From assembly GCA_964016885.1 (NCBI GenBank), contig OZ024743.1:180082974-180146973 (forward strand): a DNA stretch of 64,000 bases. Reading direction: 5' to 3'. A model generated the notes under the pieces. That model searched no databases. It was given only the letters and a program-made list of their open reading frames with translations, and was not told the origin of the DNA. This DNA is from Eledone cirrhosa (lineage: Eukaryota; Mollusca; Cephalopoda; Octopoda; Eledonidae). The translations under genes were made by a program, and so were the position numbers. Each line of letters begins with the position of its first letter. Positions within the stretch are counted from its first letter, which is position 1. Below, piece after piece: positions 47,559 to 57,055 of this stretch.

Positions 47559-50500
47559 GAATCTCAGTCATTGATGTTGGTTAACTGGAAAGTCCGTTGG
47601 AATGAATATCAAGCCACTACCTGCAGCCTCAGATATTCAGGACGTATCGGAGTGTTCTTGCTGTTCCCAGCAAGCATGCCTTTTGAAGCGTTCCAAAAAG
47701 CGTGAAGGGGCCGATTTTCTTTAACCATCCCTGGAAACTTTTGGAGATAGTCCCCAGTGCGCCTATGACAATCGGGATCACTTTGACTTCATGGCAGTTC
47801 CAAATCCTTTTCACCTCCCACTTTAGGTCCTGGTATCGGTTAATTTTCTCCCTCTCCTTCTCTTGCACTCTCGTGTCGAAAGGGCAGGCCACATCCACAA
47901 TCAGACACGATCTTTTTTCTTTGTCCACAACCACCAGGTCAGGTCTTTTGTGTTCCAGTTTTTTGTCCGTCTGTATCCTAAAATCCCACAGCACCTTCAC
48001 CTGATTGTTCTCCATCACCGCCTCTGGCCTATGCTCATACCATTTCTCAGAACGTGGTAAATTGTTTACTTTGCACAGGTGCCAGTGGATCACCCTGCCC
48101 ATCACATCGTGTCTCCAGCCCTTATAGTGGGTATGGGCTAGGTGTTTACACTCGGACACAATGTAGGCCACAGTCTCCTCTCTCTCTCCACAGATCCTGC
48201 ACAGTGGGCTAGCCTCCTCCTTGTAAATATGGTGCTTCAACCACTTCGTTTCGAGGGCCTGCTCCTGCGCAGCCATTAGCATTCCTTCTGTAGCCTTTTT
48301 GAGGTTTCCTCTTCTCAACCAGTTCCATGTCTGTGGATCTCTAAATTCAGTTTTCTCAAAGAAGGTACTATGAAGGGATTTTCCCTTAAGGCTGCTCTTC
48401 CACCTTGATGTTATTTCCTCCTTGGACATCCCCTGGCCTACTGTCCCCTCCTTCAGTACAGTTCTGAGCATTGGCTCCTTACTATAGGTCACGTATTTGT
48501 ATAGGTTGTTTTTCTCCATCTGAACACAGTCCTCTATGATGATAAGACCTCTTCCACCCTCAGATCTCCTTAGGTAGAGTCTATCGACATCACTCCTCTT
48601 GTGGAACATGTTGTAGATAGTCAATAGCTTCCTAGTCTTCCTATCCATTTCTTTTTGTTCAGCAACATTCCATCTCAGAATTCCCGCACTGTACCTAATA
48701 ATAGACACAGCTCGGGAATTTACTGCGCTTATGGCATTTCTGCTGTTCAGATGTGACTTCAATACGCTCCTTATTCTCCGAATGTATTCAGTTCTTAACA
48801 ATTCCTTCATTTTTTTGTTCTTTATGCCATCAGCCTCCAGAACGCCCAAATACTTGTATCCTTCCTCAGAGTCAATTTCCTTTATCATCTCATCTGTTGG
48901 TATCTGGATCCCGTTACTTCTGCTCAACCTACCCCTCCTCATCACAATGACTCCACATTTACTAATACCAAACTGCATACATATATCACTGCTGAAAATA
49001 CGGACAGTGTCAACAAGCACATCCAACTCCTTCTCACTTTTCCCGAAGAGCTTAAGATCGTCCATGAAGATGAGGTGATTGATGGTAAGCTCTCCCTTTC
49101 CCAACTTGTATCCTGCTCTCACTTTTCGCAGCATAATGGTCAAGGACATCAGGGCAAGGACAAACAACAGAGGGGACAGGGTATCTCCCTGGAAGATACC
49201 TCTCTTGATCTTCACGCTTCCCAAGGATACTCCAGTTGATGTCAACTCTGTCTCCCAGGACCCCATACTCCTGCCTAGCAACTGTCTGATGTTATCTGCC
49301 ACCCTGAAGATCTCCAGGCTTGTGGTGATCCAAGAATGAGGCACCATGTCAAATGCCTTTCTGTAGTCTATCCATCCCATGGCAAGATCAGTGTGTCTCC
49401 TCCTGCAATTCCCCATTACCATCTTATCAATAAGTAACTGGTCCTTTGTACCACGTGACTTCTTTCGGCATCCTTTCTGTTCGTCCGGTAACAAGTTGTT
49501 TGTGTGGAGGTGATGGTAGATTTCCTCAGACACAATGCTCGTCAACAGTTTCCACATTACGGACAGACATGTGATAGGTCTATAGTTGGTAACATCATTA
49601 CCCTTGATTCGGTCTTTCATTATCAGAACTGTGGTACATTTTGTCAACCAATCTGGCACCTCACCCGACTCCAAGCAGTCATTGAACATGGCCGTCAGCT
49701 TCGGGTGGAGGGATGTTAAATTTTTAATCCAATACCCCTGCACACCATCTGGGCCTGGTGATTTCCAGTTGGTTAGTTTTTTGGCCTGCCCCTTAAGAGT
49801 TTCAACTGTGATACTCACATCAGTTTGTTGGTGTGCCTGCTCACCGATCTCCCTCTGTACTGTCTCAATCCACCCTGCCTGGACATTATGTCTAACATCC
49901 TGCTCCCATATTCCTCTCCAGAATGTTTTAGTTTGCTCCGCCCCAGCGATCAAGTCGTTGCCTCTTTCTTTCCCCTCAAGCTGTCCAAACAGCATCTTCT
50001 GGTTGTTGTCGAACATGCGGTTCTGTTTATACTGACTGACTCTGTTCTCGTATCGCCTGATTTTTGCACTCTTTGCTACAATGCGTTGCTTCAGTTCCTC
50101 TATGATAATATTTAGCTTTTTCCTCCTAGTTTTGTACTTTATTTCCAGTCTATTTTTAGTGCCTATGTTTTTTAGTGTCCCATTCAGTAGTGACTCAAGC
50201 TTTCCTATGTCATTTCTCATTTCCCCGATTTGCCCACTCAGTCGTTTCTTCCACCACGGCTCTGATCTTTCTTGTCTGTTGTTTCCTCTCGCTTTTATAC
50301 CAAGTAGTTTCCTCACCGTATTTGCTGTTGCTTTGTGGATATTGTTGCACTGGTGAAGGCTCCTCGCCTCAAGGTATGGGATGACTTTGTTTACCTTAGC
50401 TGTTGTTTCTTTTAACTTTTTCCTGTCTACAAATCTTAGGTTCATAGGTCTCCCACTATCATTGTTCAATTCATCTACCACTAAATTTAGTATGTCAACC

Positions 50501-50791
50501 GAATCTTGTCCTAGCGCGTCAGCATTCATCTCCTCAGTGGCCGTATCTCTGTTCCAGGTATTATTTATCTCAGTATTCAGATCATTGTCTGCTTCGGGTG
50601 GTTCCTCCGTTCTCAGGACCTCTTCACCTTCATTTCCCACTGGCTCGCTTGTCTGGCATACTACACCCGCCATCTCCACGCCATTCTCTCTCCTCAGTTC
50701 CTCCAGTTCCAGCTCGCTTATCCACCCATTAGTTCTTATTACCCGGCCAATTTTTGTTCATCTAATTTAAATAGACCAATCTCGTTCCAGA

Positions 50792-50793
<2 letters not shown>
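47559..50793 (-). mobile_element. RLE-type LINE copy E2 (family 2), coding region open
   Basis: Minus-strand copy with its 3' end at 47559, joined to the tail of T6, and its 5' end at 50793, joined to a 56-bp (TTA)n tract. The 5' end falls inside the Myb-like region: one frame near 50740-50790 reads IWNEIGLFKLDEQKLAG, and then, after a frameshift, VIRTNGWISELELEELRREN. The element is therefore 5' truncated although its main frame is open. Confidence 0.9.
47629..50679 (-). CDS. RLE-LINE reverse transcriptase/endonuclease, single open frame (copy E2)
   Basis: 1016 codons without a stop; the first ATG in frame is at 50673. Homology extends upstream of it, so the true N-terminus is missing and the start is uncertain. 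In order: basic N-terminal linker (residues ~100-215); RT with NWKSPGPDGVQGYWIKNL, NYRPITCLSVMWKLLTSIV, MGWIDYRKAFDMVPHSW (first catalytic Asp, ~434-450), GIFQGDTLSPLLFVLALMSL and INHLIFMDDLKLFGK (MDD box, ~537-544); thumb with YLRRSEGGRGLIIIE; zinc segment CRICGEREETVAYIVSEC (~827-844), in which the expected His is Tyr (codon 48163-48165); and RLE core RPDLVVVDKEKRSCLIVD (~912-930, RPD-x14-D intact). Its role is nicking of (TAA)n sites and target-primed reverse transcription (family inference). It is the only long intact frame in the window, so this is the youngest RLE insertion. Confidence 0.88.
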   Translation of the reverse strand: MEMAGVVCQTSEPVGNEGEEVLRTEEPPEADNDLNTEINNTWNRDTATEEMNADALGQDSVDILNLVVDELNNDSGRPMNLRFVDRKKLKETTAKVNKVIPYLEARSLHQCNNIHKATANTVRKLLGIKARGNNRQERSEPWWKKRLSGQIGEMRNDIGKLESLLNGTLKNIGTKNRLEIKYKTRRKKLNIIIEELKQRIVAKSAKIRRYENRVSQYKQNRMFDNNQKMLFGQLEGKERGNDLIAGAEQTKTFWRGIWEQDVRHNVQAGWIETVQREIGEQAHQQTDVSITVETLKGQAKKLTNWKSPGPDGVQGYWIKNLTSLHPKLTAMFNDCLESGEVPDWLTKCTTVLIMKDRIKGNDVTNYRPITCLSVMWKLLTSIVSEEIYHHLHTNNLLPDEQKGCRKKSRGTKDQLLIDKMVMGNCRRRHTDLAMGWIDYRKAFDMVPHSWITTSLEIFRVADNIRQLLGRSMGSWETELTSTGVSLGSVKIKRGIFQGDTLSPLLFVLALMSLTIMLRKVRAGYKLGKGELTINHLIFMDDLKLFGKSEKELDVLVDTVRIFSSDICMQFGISKCGVIVMRRGRLSRSNGIQIPTDEMIKEIDSEEGYKYLGVLEADGIKNKKMKELLRTEYIRRIRSVLKSHLNSRNAISAVNSRAVSIIRYSAGILRWNVAEQKEMDRKTRKLLTIYNMFHKRSDVDRLYLRRSEGGRGLIIIEDCVQMEKNNLYKYVTYSKEPMLRTVLKEGTVGQGMSKEEITSRWKSSLKGKSLHSTFFEKTEFRDPQTWNWLRRGNLKKATEGMLMAAQEQALETKWLKHHIYKEEASPLCRICGEREETVAYIVSECKHLAHTHYKGWRHDVMGRVIHWHLCKVNNLPRSEKWYEHRPEAVMENNQVKVLWDFRIQTDKKLEHKRPDLVVVDKEKRSCLIVDVACPFDTRVQEKEREKINRYQDLKWEVKRIWNCHEVKVIPIVIGALGTISKSFQGWLKKIGPFTLFGTLQKACLLGTARTLRYVLNI

Positions 50794-50849
<56 letters not shown>
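50794..50849. repeat. (TTA)n tract at the right end of the LINE array
   Basis: 56 bp of pure ATT repeat. Beyond it no further LINE of either family follows. Confidence 0.95.
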
Positions 50850-50850
<1 letters not shown>

Positions 50851-52230
50851 CCTGAAAAATCGTGACAAAGGGCCTTATCAAACGTAAACATCTCAAATTG
50901 ATCCGGCCGGATCACAAGGCTGACCAACACATCAGGCAGATGTTATGAAATCAATGTGTTTGTGGTCGACAGCTGGTATTTGCGATCGTTTTCTTTCGGC
51001 CATGACTATATTTCAGGTAGAGAGCTTGGCTTTACACCTACCATGAATTTTATGACAGATTGCTGAGGCCGGAACATTTCTGCATTTCTTGCATGCAATT
51101 CATCCTCTTGCCATCCACCACTCATGAAGACGACCCTGAGATGCTTGAATTTCTTCACCTGCTGTAGAGTAACCTCGCTCCAATGCAGAAATCGATCGAA
51201 TGATTGTTGTTCAAATACAGTGGATAAATGTCAAATGCAGTCACTTGATTCGCAGTCCTGTGATATACAACTGCTTGTGAATCAATTACAAGATAGAATA
51301 GACATCATTTTGATTATCTTGTCATATACCCACCTAAACAGAAAATATGTATCTGTAGATACTAGAAACCGTTTGAAGAATACATTCTAATCTAACGTAT
51401 CACAGACCATCTTGTTAGGGCTGTAATTCAAACATAAATAAAGAAACGAATATAATACAGTACGATATGAGAAGCATTTTAAATGAGGTAAAGAACCAAG
51501 TCCTTATCCTAATTGTGAGTAAAGTAGTTTTCCTCAGATATTCCTACGGATTTCAATACGAGCAATAATTCATCCTTCAATGTTGCCCCGTCAAAAACGA
51601 TGCAAAGAAATTCTTTCCATTGATACATCATTAGGAAATGTTTGTATTATGATGTAAAGCTGTTTATTTGGAAGAAACGCTCGGCAAATAAATATCTAAC
51701 AGCTGAAGAAACTATGTCTAGAAGATTGATGTTGGAAAAACGAAAAGGAGAAAGAAACATTTCATTAGCCAAGGCAACTTTGCAAAAATTTGAACTAGAG
51801 TAAACGTATGCTAATGGTAATGTCCAAAACAAATAAAACCACACATCTGAACTATTAACAAAACATGATTGGCATACATTTAGCTAAGAGACATTTTGTG
51901 TGAATATGTGTGTATGTGTGTATGTATATATATGTGTGTGTGTGAGTGTGTGTGCGTATGTGTATCAAAAACAAGAAATATCAAGGAGAAACTAGGCTAG
52001 GGCTAAAAACAAGCTAGTAATGATCTGTGCCGATGAAATACGACACATGTATAGATATATGAGTATATCTCTCTTTAATCTGTCACTACTCATGGATTCT
52101 CACACTGCGTTTGTCAGCCTCTTAAATCATCACAAAAAGAGAAAAATCCGAGTAGCAATGAATAAATACATAATCATATACTGTACTGCGTCTTTGAAAA
52201 CAGTCTCTATCTCTCTTTATATATATATAC
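50850..52230. other. AT-rich DNA without recognised features
   Basis: No coding region longer than ~90 codons with any recognisable motif and no repeat I can match elsewhere in the window. It holds a TG/TA-rich simple stretch at about 51900-51965. Possibly unique intergenic sequence. Confidence 0.6.
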
Positions 52231-52778
52231 TAGCAGTGGTACTCGGCGTTGCACGGGATAACGTATTTTGAAACGCGGGCCGCCAACATACCTAATCATG
52301 GAAAAACTGCATGCCTAGACAATAGGGGATCAAGAAAATGAATTTTTTTTATGTGCATAATATGCCTTGAAATTTCCGGAAAATCGGCTAGACGTAACGC
52401 CTCAAAAAATCCCTAAAAAGCTCAAAATATAAAGTGTTCACCTAATGCGGGCCCTAGGCCATAAACAAGTTGGACTTTCTTTGTCACGGTATGAAGAAGA
52501 GACTGACTAATACGTAGTTACAATTTCAAGGAAATCGGTCTCACGTAACGCCTCAAAAAAACCCTAAAAAGCTGAAAAAAAGCAGTTTTTCACCTAATGC
52601 GGGCCGTAGGGGATCAAAAAGTTGAATTTGTTTATGTGCATGACACGCCCTGAAACATAAGTATTACACATGCAAGGTTTGAAAAATATCGGTTAGGTAC
52701 TTCTCAAGTTTTAGGGATTCAAACTCACAGACACGCAGACAGACACACGCACAGACACACGCACAGACACACACTCAG

Positions 52779-52779
<1 letters not shown>
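52231..52779 (+). repeat. Unclassified interspersed repeat with internal ~150-bp units
   Basis: Starts TAGCAGTGGTACTCGGCG after a short (TA)n and ends in CAGACACGCAGACAGACAC before (CA)n. The block ACGTAACGCCTCAAAAAA.CCCTAAAAAGCT...CACCTAATGCGGGCC occurs twice (about 52393-52460 and 52543-52610). Each is flanked by a GGGATCAA.AA-like or CATAAACAAGTTG segment and a YATGTGCATRAY-like segment. Elements with such microsatellite ends are common in invertebrates; I cannot assign a class. Confidence 0.55.

Positions 52780-52859
<80 letters not shown>
52780..52859. repeat. (CA)n microsatellite
   Basis: About 80 bp of near-perfect CA repeat. Open frames of Cys-Val or Thr-His repeats over it are artefacts. 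Confidence 0.97.
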
Positions 52860-52864
<5 letters not shown>

Positions 52865-53005
52865 ATATATATAGATATGTATATGTGTGTGTGTGTGTGT
52901 GTGCATGCGTGCGTGTCTATGAGAGAAAGATCTGTGACATCCCGAAAACAGAAAGCGAAGCCGCTTCTGCATATCCCCATGTTACCAGGTCTTAGCACCA
53001 CAGAT

Positions 53006-53009
<4 letters not shown>

Positions 53010-53046
<37 letters not shown>
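53010..53046. repeat. (TA)n microsatellite
   Basis: Pure TA repeat that forms the left flank of the terminal-inverted-repeat element starting at 53047. Confidence 0.95.
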
Positions 53047-53048
<2 letters not shown>

Positions 53049-54051
53049 AGATAGAAAAATGCGTACAGCAAAAAAAAGTAATATTGTTGGAATATAAACC
53101 TTTAAAAATACAGGACAAGAAACTAAAATAAAACTTTAAAAGAATAGGACAAGAAACTAAGATAAAACTTTAAAGAATTGGACAAGAAATAAAAAAGTTT
53201 ACAATAATATTAGTGGCAAAATTTTTATTGGTAAAAAATCGAGTTCCACATTCATAGGCTCTGGGTTCCACATTCAGAGGTCGTCGTCAGACCGGGGATC
53301 ATTTGATCCTGGTTTGAACACCAATTGGGCCATAACCATACCCCTATTTCATCATTCGGCGACACGCCTCATGTGTCATGCATAATGTGAATGGACCCAT
53401 GGGCCCATGAGCACAGATCTTGAGCAGCAGCGGACGGTCTTGTCGTCCCGCTCATCCTTGATCTTGACCAACCCGTCCATCTTCTCCTTGCATCTTGTCC
53501 TTGAGTTCAAGTCCGGCAGTCCAGATGAATGCGTGCCACAGCTTTCTGGTACAGGAAGGGGGAGCAGGAGGACTGGAGGGATCACGGGACAGAAGGAGGG
53601 AGGTGCCGTAGTCGGTGGTCATAGTCGACATCTTGTCCCGGTCGTCTTCTCCATCTTCGTCTGGCGTTGCGGGACCAGAAGTGCATTCTTGGAGGAGACC
53701 TGCAGCTACATCGGCCAATTCTTCTTGCACTGGTCGTTCTGACGGAGCAGAACTGCTCAGCCAACCTACCCAACCAGAACCAACCGCTCAGGGGTAACGC
53801 ACAATGAGAGCATGACAATTATTATGCACTAATCAAGAAGATACTGGGGCATAGCACAGGAAACGAATAAAAAAATGTTGCCACTAATATTATTGTAAAG
53901 TTTTTTATTTCTTGTCCAATTCTTTAAAGTTTTATCTTAGTTTCTTGTCCTATTCTTTTAAAGTTTTATTTTAGTTTCTTGTCCTGTATTTTTAAAGGTT
54001 TATATTCCAACAATATTACTTTTTTTTTGCTGTACGCATTTTCCTATCTGG
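53047..54051. mobile_element. Non-autonomous element with ~175-bp terminal inverted repeats
   Basis: Left end CCAGATAGAAAAATGCGTAC (53047) and right end, read on the minus strand, CCAGATAGGAAAATGCGTAC (54051 inward). The match continues for about 175 bp (53047-53221 against 53876-54051) with few differences. Each arm contains a ~33-bp motif (GGACAAGAAACTAA.ATAAAACTTTAAA) repeated about three times in tandem. The interior (53222-53875) is GC-rich compared with everything around it. No transposase is present, so it would need one in trans. A clear target-site duplication was not found; a TA duplication would be hidden in the flanking (TA)n. Confidence 0.8.
53376..53815 (-). pseudogene. GC-rich coding-like segment captured inside the 53047-54051 element
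   Basis: On the minus strand two overlapping frames read as one acidic/polar protein if a single frame change is allowed: EELADVAAGLLQECTSGPAT, DEDGEDDRDKMSTMT and KLWHAFIWTAGLELKDKM, then MDGLVKIKDERDDKTVRCC up to a stop near 53376. Base composition and codon-like texture differ from the AT-rich arms. I do not recognise the protein. It may be a host gene fragment taken up by the element (transduplication) or plain non-coding filler. Confidence 0.35.
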
Positions 54052-54525
54052 TCTACTATTTTTTAAGGCAATGCAAGCAACAACTATCTAATAATTAAAA
54101 GATCATAGTGAATTACTGACAAGTGATTGACATTTTAAAGTTCTTTTGAGTATAATTGCAATCTAGTTGAGGCAACTGGCTTACTGACAAAGCTAGTAAA
54201 TCATGAATGCATTTGAGATGATTAGTGCATAATAGTGAATTGGTGAAACTTGTGCATTTCAATGGTGTTACGGATAAAAACTGATACTGCTGTCTACGAC
54301 CTTTATATAGGATTGTCATGTTTCTCTGTATCTGCAATGTGGGTATACAAAATAAGAATTATGATATTAACTTTTATTTAAAATCCCCAAAAATGCTGGG
54401 CATGAAAACTTCAAAAAGTAATTCTATTTCTATTGCTCATACTAATTTTGTAAAAGATTTCAAGCCAATAATCAGAATGATCTGGTATAATTTTTATGCA
54501 GATAAATGACTAATTAGTATAAAGG

Positions 54526-54585
54526 GCCATCCAGATATCATGTGGACACCGCGAACCAAAAATGGTCACATGATATCTGGATGGC
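54526..54585. repeat. Short MITE-like foldback
   Basis: Perfect 19-bp inverted repeat GCCATCCAGATATCATGTG (54526-54544) against 54567-54585, around a 22-bp loop containing ACCAAAAATGG. It resembles the ends of short non-autonomous DNA transposons, probably a deletion remnant. Confidence 0.6.
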
Positions 54586-55602
54586 TCCTAAGCATCCCCT
54601 CCACATGGCGGGGACATGGGTCATCATCGTGGAGCACTCACCTATTTTTTAAAATATTAGACTATGATAAATGAATTTAGTTAAAAATACAATTTGAAAT
54701 ATATTATATTACCTCCCCTTGTAATTACCTCGTAATTACCTCCCCTAGCGTCACGCTTAGTACTCACTCACTTGAACACAAGATTTATCAGCAAACTTTG
54801 ATTATAAACTTGTTCCCGCTGGACCAGATTTCTAGATTTTTAAGCCAAAAGATGCGTAATGATCTACTGTTCATGCTCATATAAGTTTTATCTCACTTAA
54901 ATAAAGTAGACCCGCGCTGTACTGTTGTAAACAGACGATTGCCAACGAAAACACGACCACAAAAATATTACTAAACGGACTACCGTCCGTTTAGGATATA
55001 TATATACATATATATATACACATATATTGCACACTATCTTAAACATTTATAACAATTATAACATGCTTTAACATCCCACACAATATATGTTTATTTCAAC
55101 TGCATTATAACTCTTTCCTCATACATGCCTTATTGACTGTATTGACTCCTGCATTGTACACCAATTTTCCTTGCTTGTAATTTGTTTTTGCCTGTATTTT
55201 TTGGCTTGTGATTTTCGCTTATACGTCTTACACTTTCAACCAGTGCTGCATGTAATTGTGTTCCCTCAAGCAGAATATCTCTTTAACTCCTGACTCTCCA
55301 CATGTTGCCTATGACACTAACAAAAATGATGTCCCCTAAATGTTCTAAATGACTAGGATTTTAGTAACATGTTTCAACATTCCCTATGCTCCGATGAATG
55401 CAGACATCCCTCTGGAAGAAACAAGTATCAGCAAATAAATGTTCTAAACTAAAATTTGATCGTTTTAACACTTTGTATCTCGGCTCGATAAAACACTTGA
55501 AAATTTGCATTGAGCCTTTTGTCATACCGGTAACCGGCTAGTACTTAGTACTGCCCTCCATATTTATAGTTGTATCAAACATATAAATATAAATATTCTT
55601 AT

Positions 55603-55604
<2 letters not shown>
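54586..55604. other. AT-rich DNA, nothing recognised except a small hairpin
   Basis: No supported gene. A 10-bp perfect stem with 4-nt loop (CTAAACGGAC / GTCCGTTTAG) lies at 54971-54994, next to a short (TA)n. Confidence 0.6.

Positions 55605-55698
<94 letters not shown>
55605..55698. repeat. (TA)n plus (GA)n microsatellite
   Basis: About 70 bp of TA repeat, followed by AGAGAG up to about 55698. Confidence 0.95.
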
Positions 55699-55847
55699 TG
55701 AGGAAGAGAAATATACACGGATGTATATAGAAGATTATATTAATAAAAGGAATTCCAACTTTGTCTGATTTACTCGTTTTATTTGCACTCCTTTAAAATT
55801 TATAATGGTATTAGAATGAAATAGTATGGTAGAATATTAAATGTTAA

Positions 55848-55999
55848 GTGTTAATTGAACAAGTACTTTCATGCTTTCGCAATCTTCAGGTTCATAATGT
55901 GTGGTGACAGTCAAGTTTACAATTTTCAACTGTGTTGAAAATTGCAAACTTATGAACCTGAAGATTGCGAAAGCATGAAAGTACTTGTTCAATTAGCAC
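55848..55999. repeat. Foldback with ~49-bp arms
   Basis: The left arm (55848-55895) is the near-perfect reverse complement of the right arm (55951-55999), one or two mismatches near the ends. The loop itself is partly palindromic (TTTACAATTTTCAAC against GTTGAAAATTGCAAA). Cruciform-prone; followed directly by (TA)n. Confidence 0.85.
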
Positions 56000-56001
56000 T
56001 A

Positions 56002-56006
<5 letters not shown>

Positions 56007-56069
<63 letters not shown>
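56007..56069. repeat. (TA)n microsatellite
   Basis: About 63 bp of pure TA repeat abutting the long inverted-repeat element. Confidence 0.95.
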
Positions 56070-56073
<4 letters not shown>

Positions 56074-57015
56074 GACAGGGAGGAAGAAAAAATGACTTCA
56101 CTTGTGCTTTCAACAAATTTATTTTCTTCACAAAATCCCAAAAGAATTTTTTTCCGGACTTTTTCCCCCAAAAAAAATTATTTTATAAATTAAGTTGTTG
56201 GTTGTTGGTTAGGAGTTCTTGGTTAACGTAGGAGGTATTGTTTCGTTTTTAGAACGACCTTTCACGCTGAGGTGCGCTTGTCAAACTGATGTGTATGTGG
56301 TGTGTTGTTCTATATTTAGGGATTTAACATGTCTGTGGTGTGGTGGGGTTTTTTTTCTCCCCCTTTAATAAGTGTATGGGTGTAGGTGTGTTGAAAAAGT
56401 GTTAATAGCAGTAATGAGTTGAGACGGTGAGTAGGGTTGGGTGGGGAGAAATGTAGCAAGTGCGGCCTGCCCCGGTCATTCTCGAAAAATTCCTTTATTC
56501 AGGGCAAAAAGCTTTTAGTATTCCTTTGTGTTCAGAATGGTCACAGGCACATCGCACCTGCCAAGTTTGTAAACAATTATTTTTTTCTGAAGAATTTTTC
56601 TACGTCCATCCCAAAATTAGTCCTTTGTTCAACACACACATATGTGCGTATATACGTACATACACACACGGACATATATAGGAATATATAGGCACACACC
56701 ATCAATCACACACCCATGTACATATACATCCACATACATACACAAAAACATATAAAGACACACATAAAGACACATATACACATACGTACACACACGAATA
56801 TGTACTCATACCTCCACATGGGTATATATATATATACATACATACATATACATACATATACACACATAAAGATACATAACTAAATATACATATATACACA
56901 TACACGCACATACACACATACGTGTACACACACACACACACACACATATACATATGTCCGTATATATACCTCCGTTCAGACATACATGCATACACACACA
57001 CACATACATACACAC

Positions 57016-57055
<40 letters not shown>

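Noticed and set aside
9658..50849. CRISPR-like or satellite array made by regularly spaced TTA tracts
   Set aside because: The tracts are simple microsatellites at LINE junctions, with spacers of several kb that are themselves retrotransposons.
1..50850. A single tandem segmental duplication explaining the repeated order of elements
   Set aside because: Neighbouring copies belong to different subfamilies, have different deletions, and the order (T D T T D T T E D T E) is not periodic. A local duplication of the D+T pair is not fully excluded.
51124..51390. Short Cys-containing frame as a secreted peptide
   Set aside because: 88 codons, no signal peptide pattern, no supporting motif or start context.
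52711..53001. Cys-Val and Thr-His repeat frames
   Set aside because: Translation of the (CA)n microsatellite.
54318..54509. Small open frame starting MFLCICNVGIQ
   Set aside because: 63 codons in AT-rich DNA with no motif; expected by chance.
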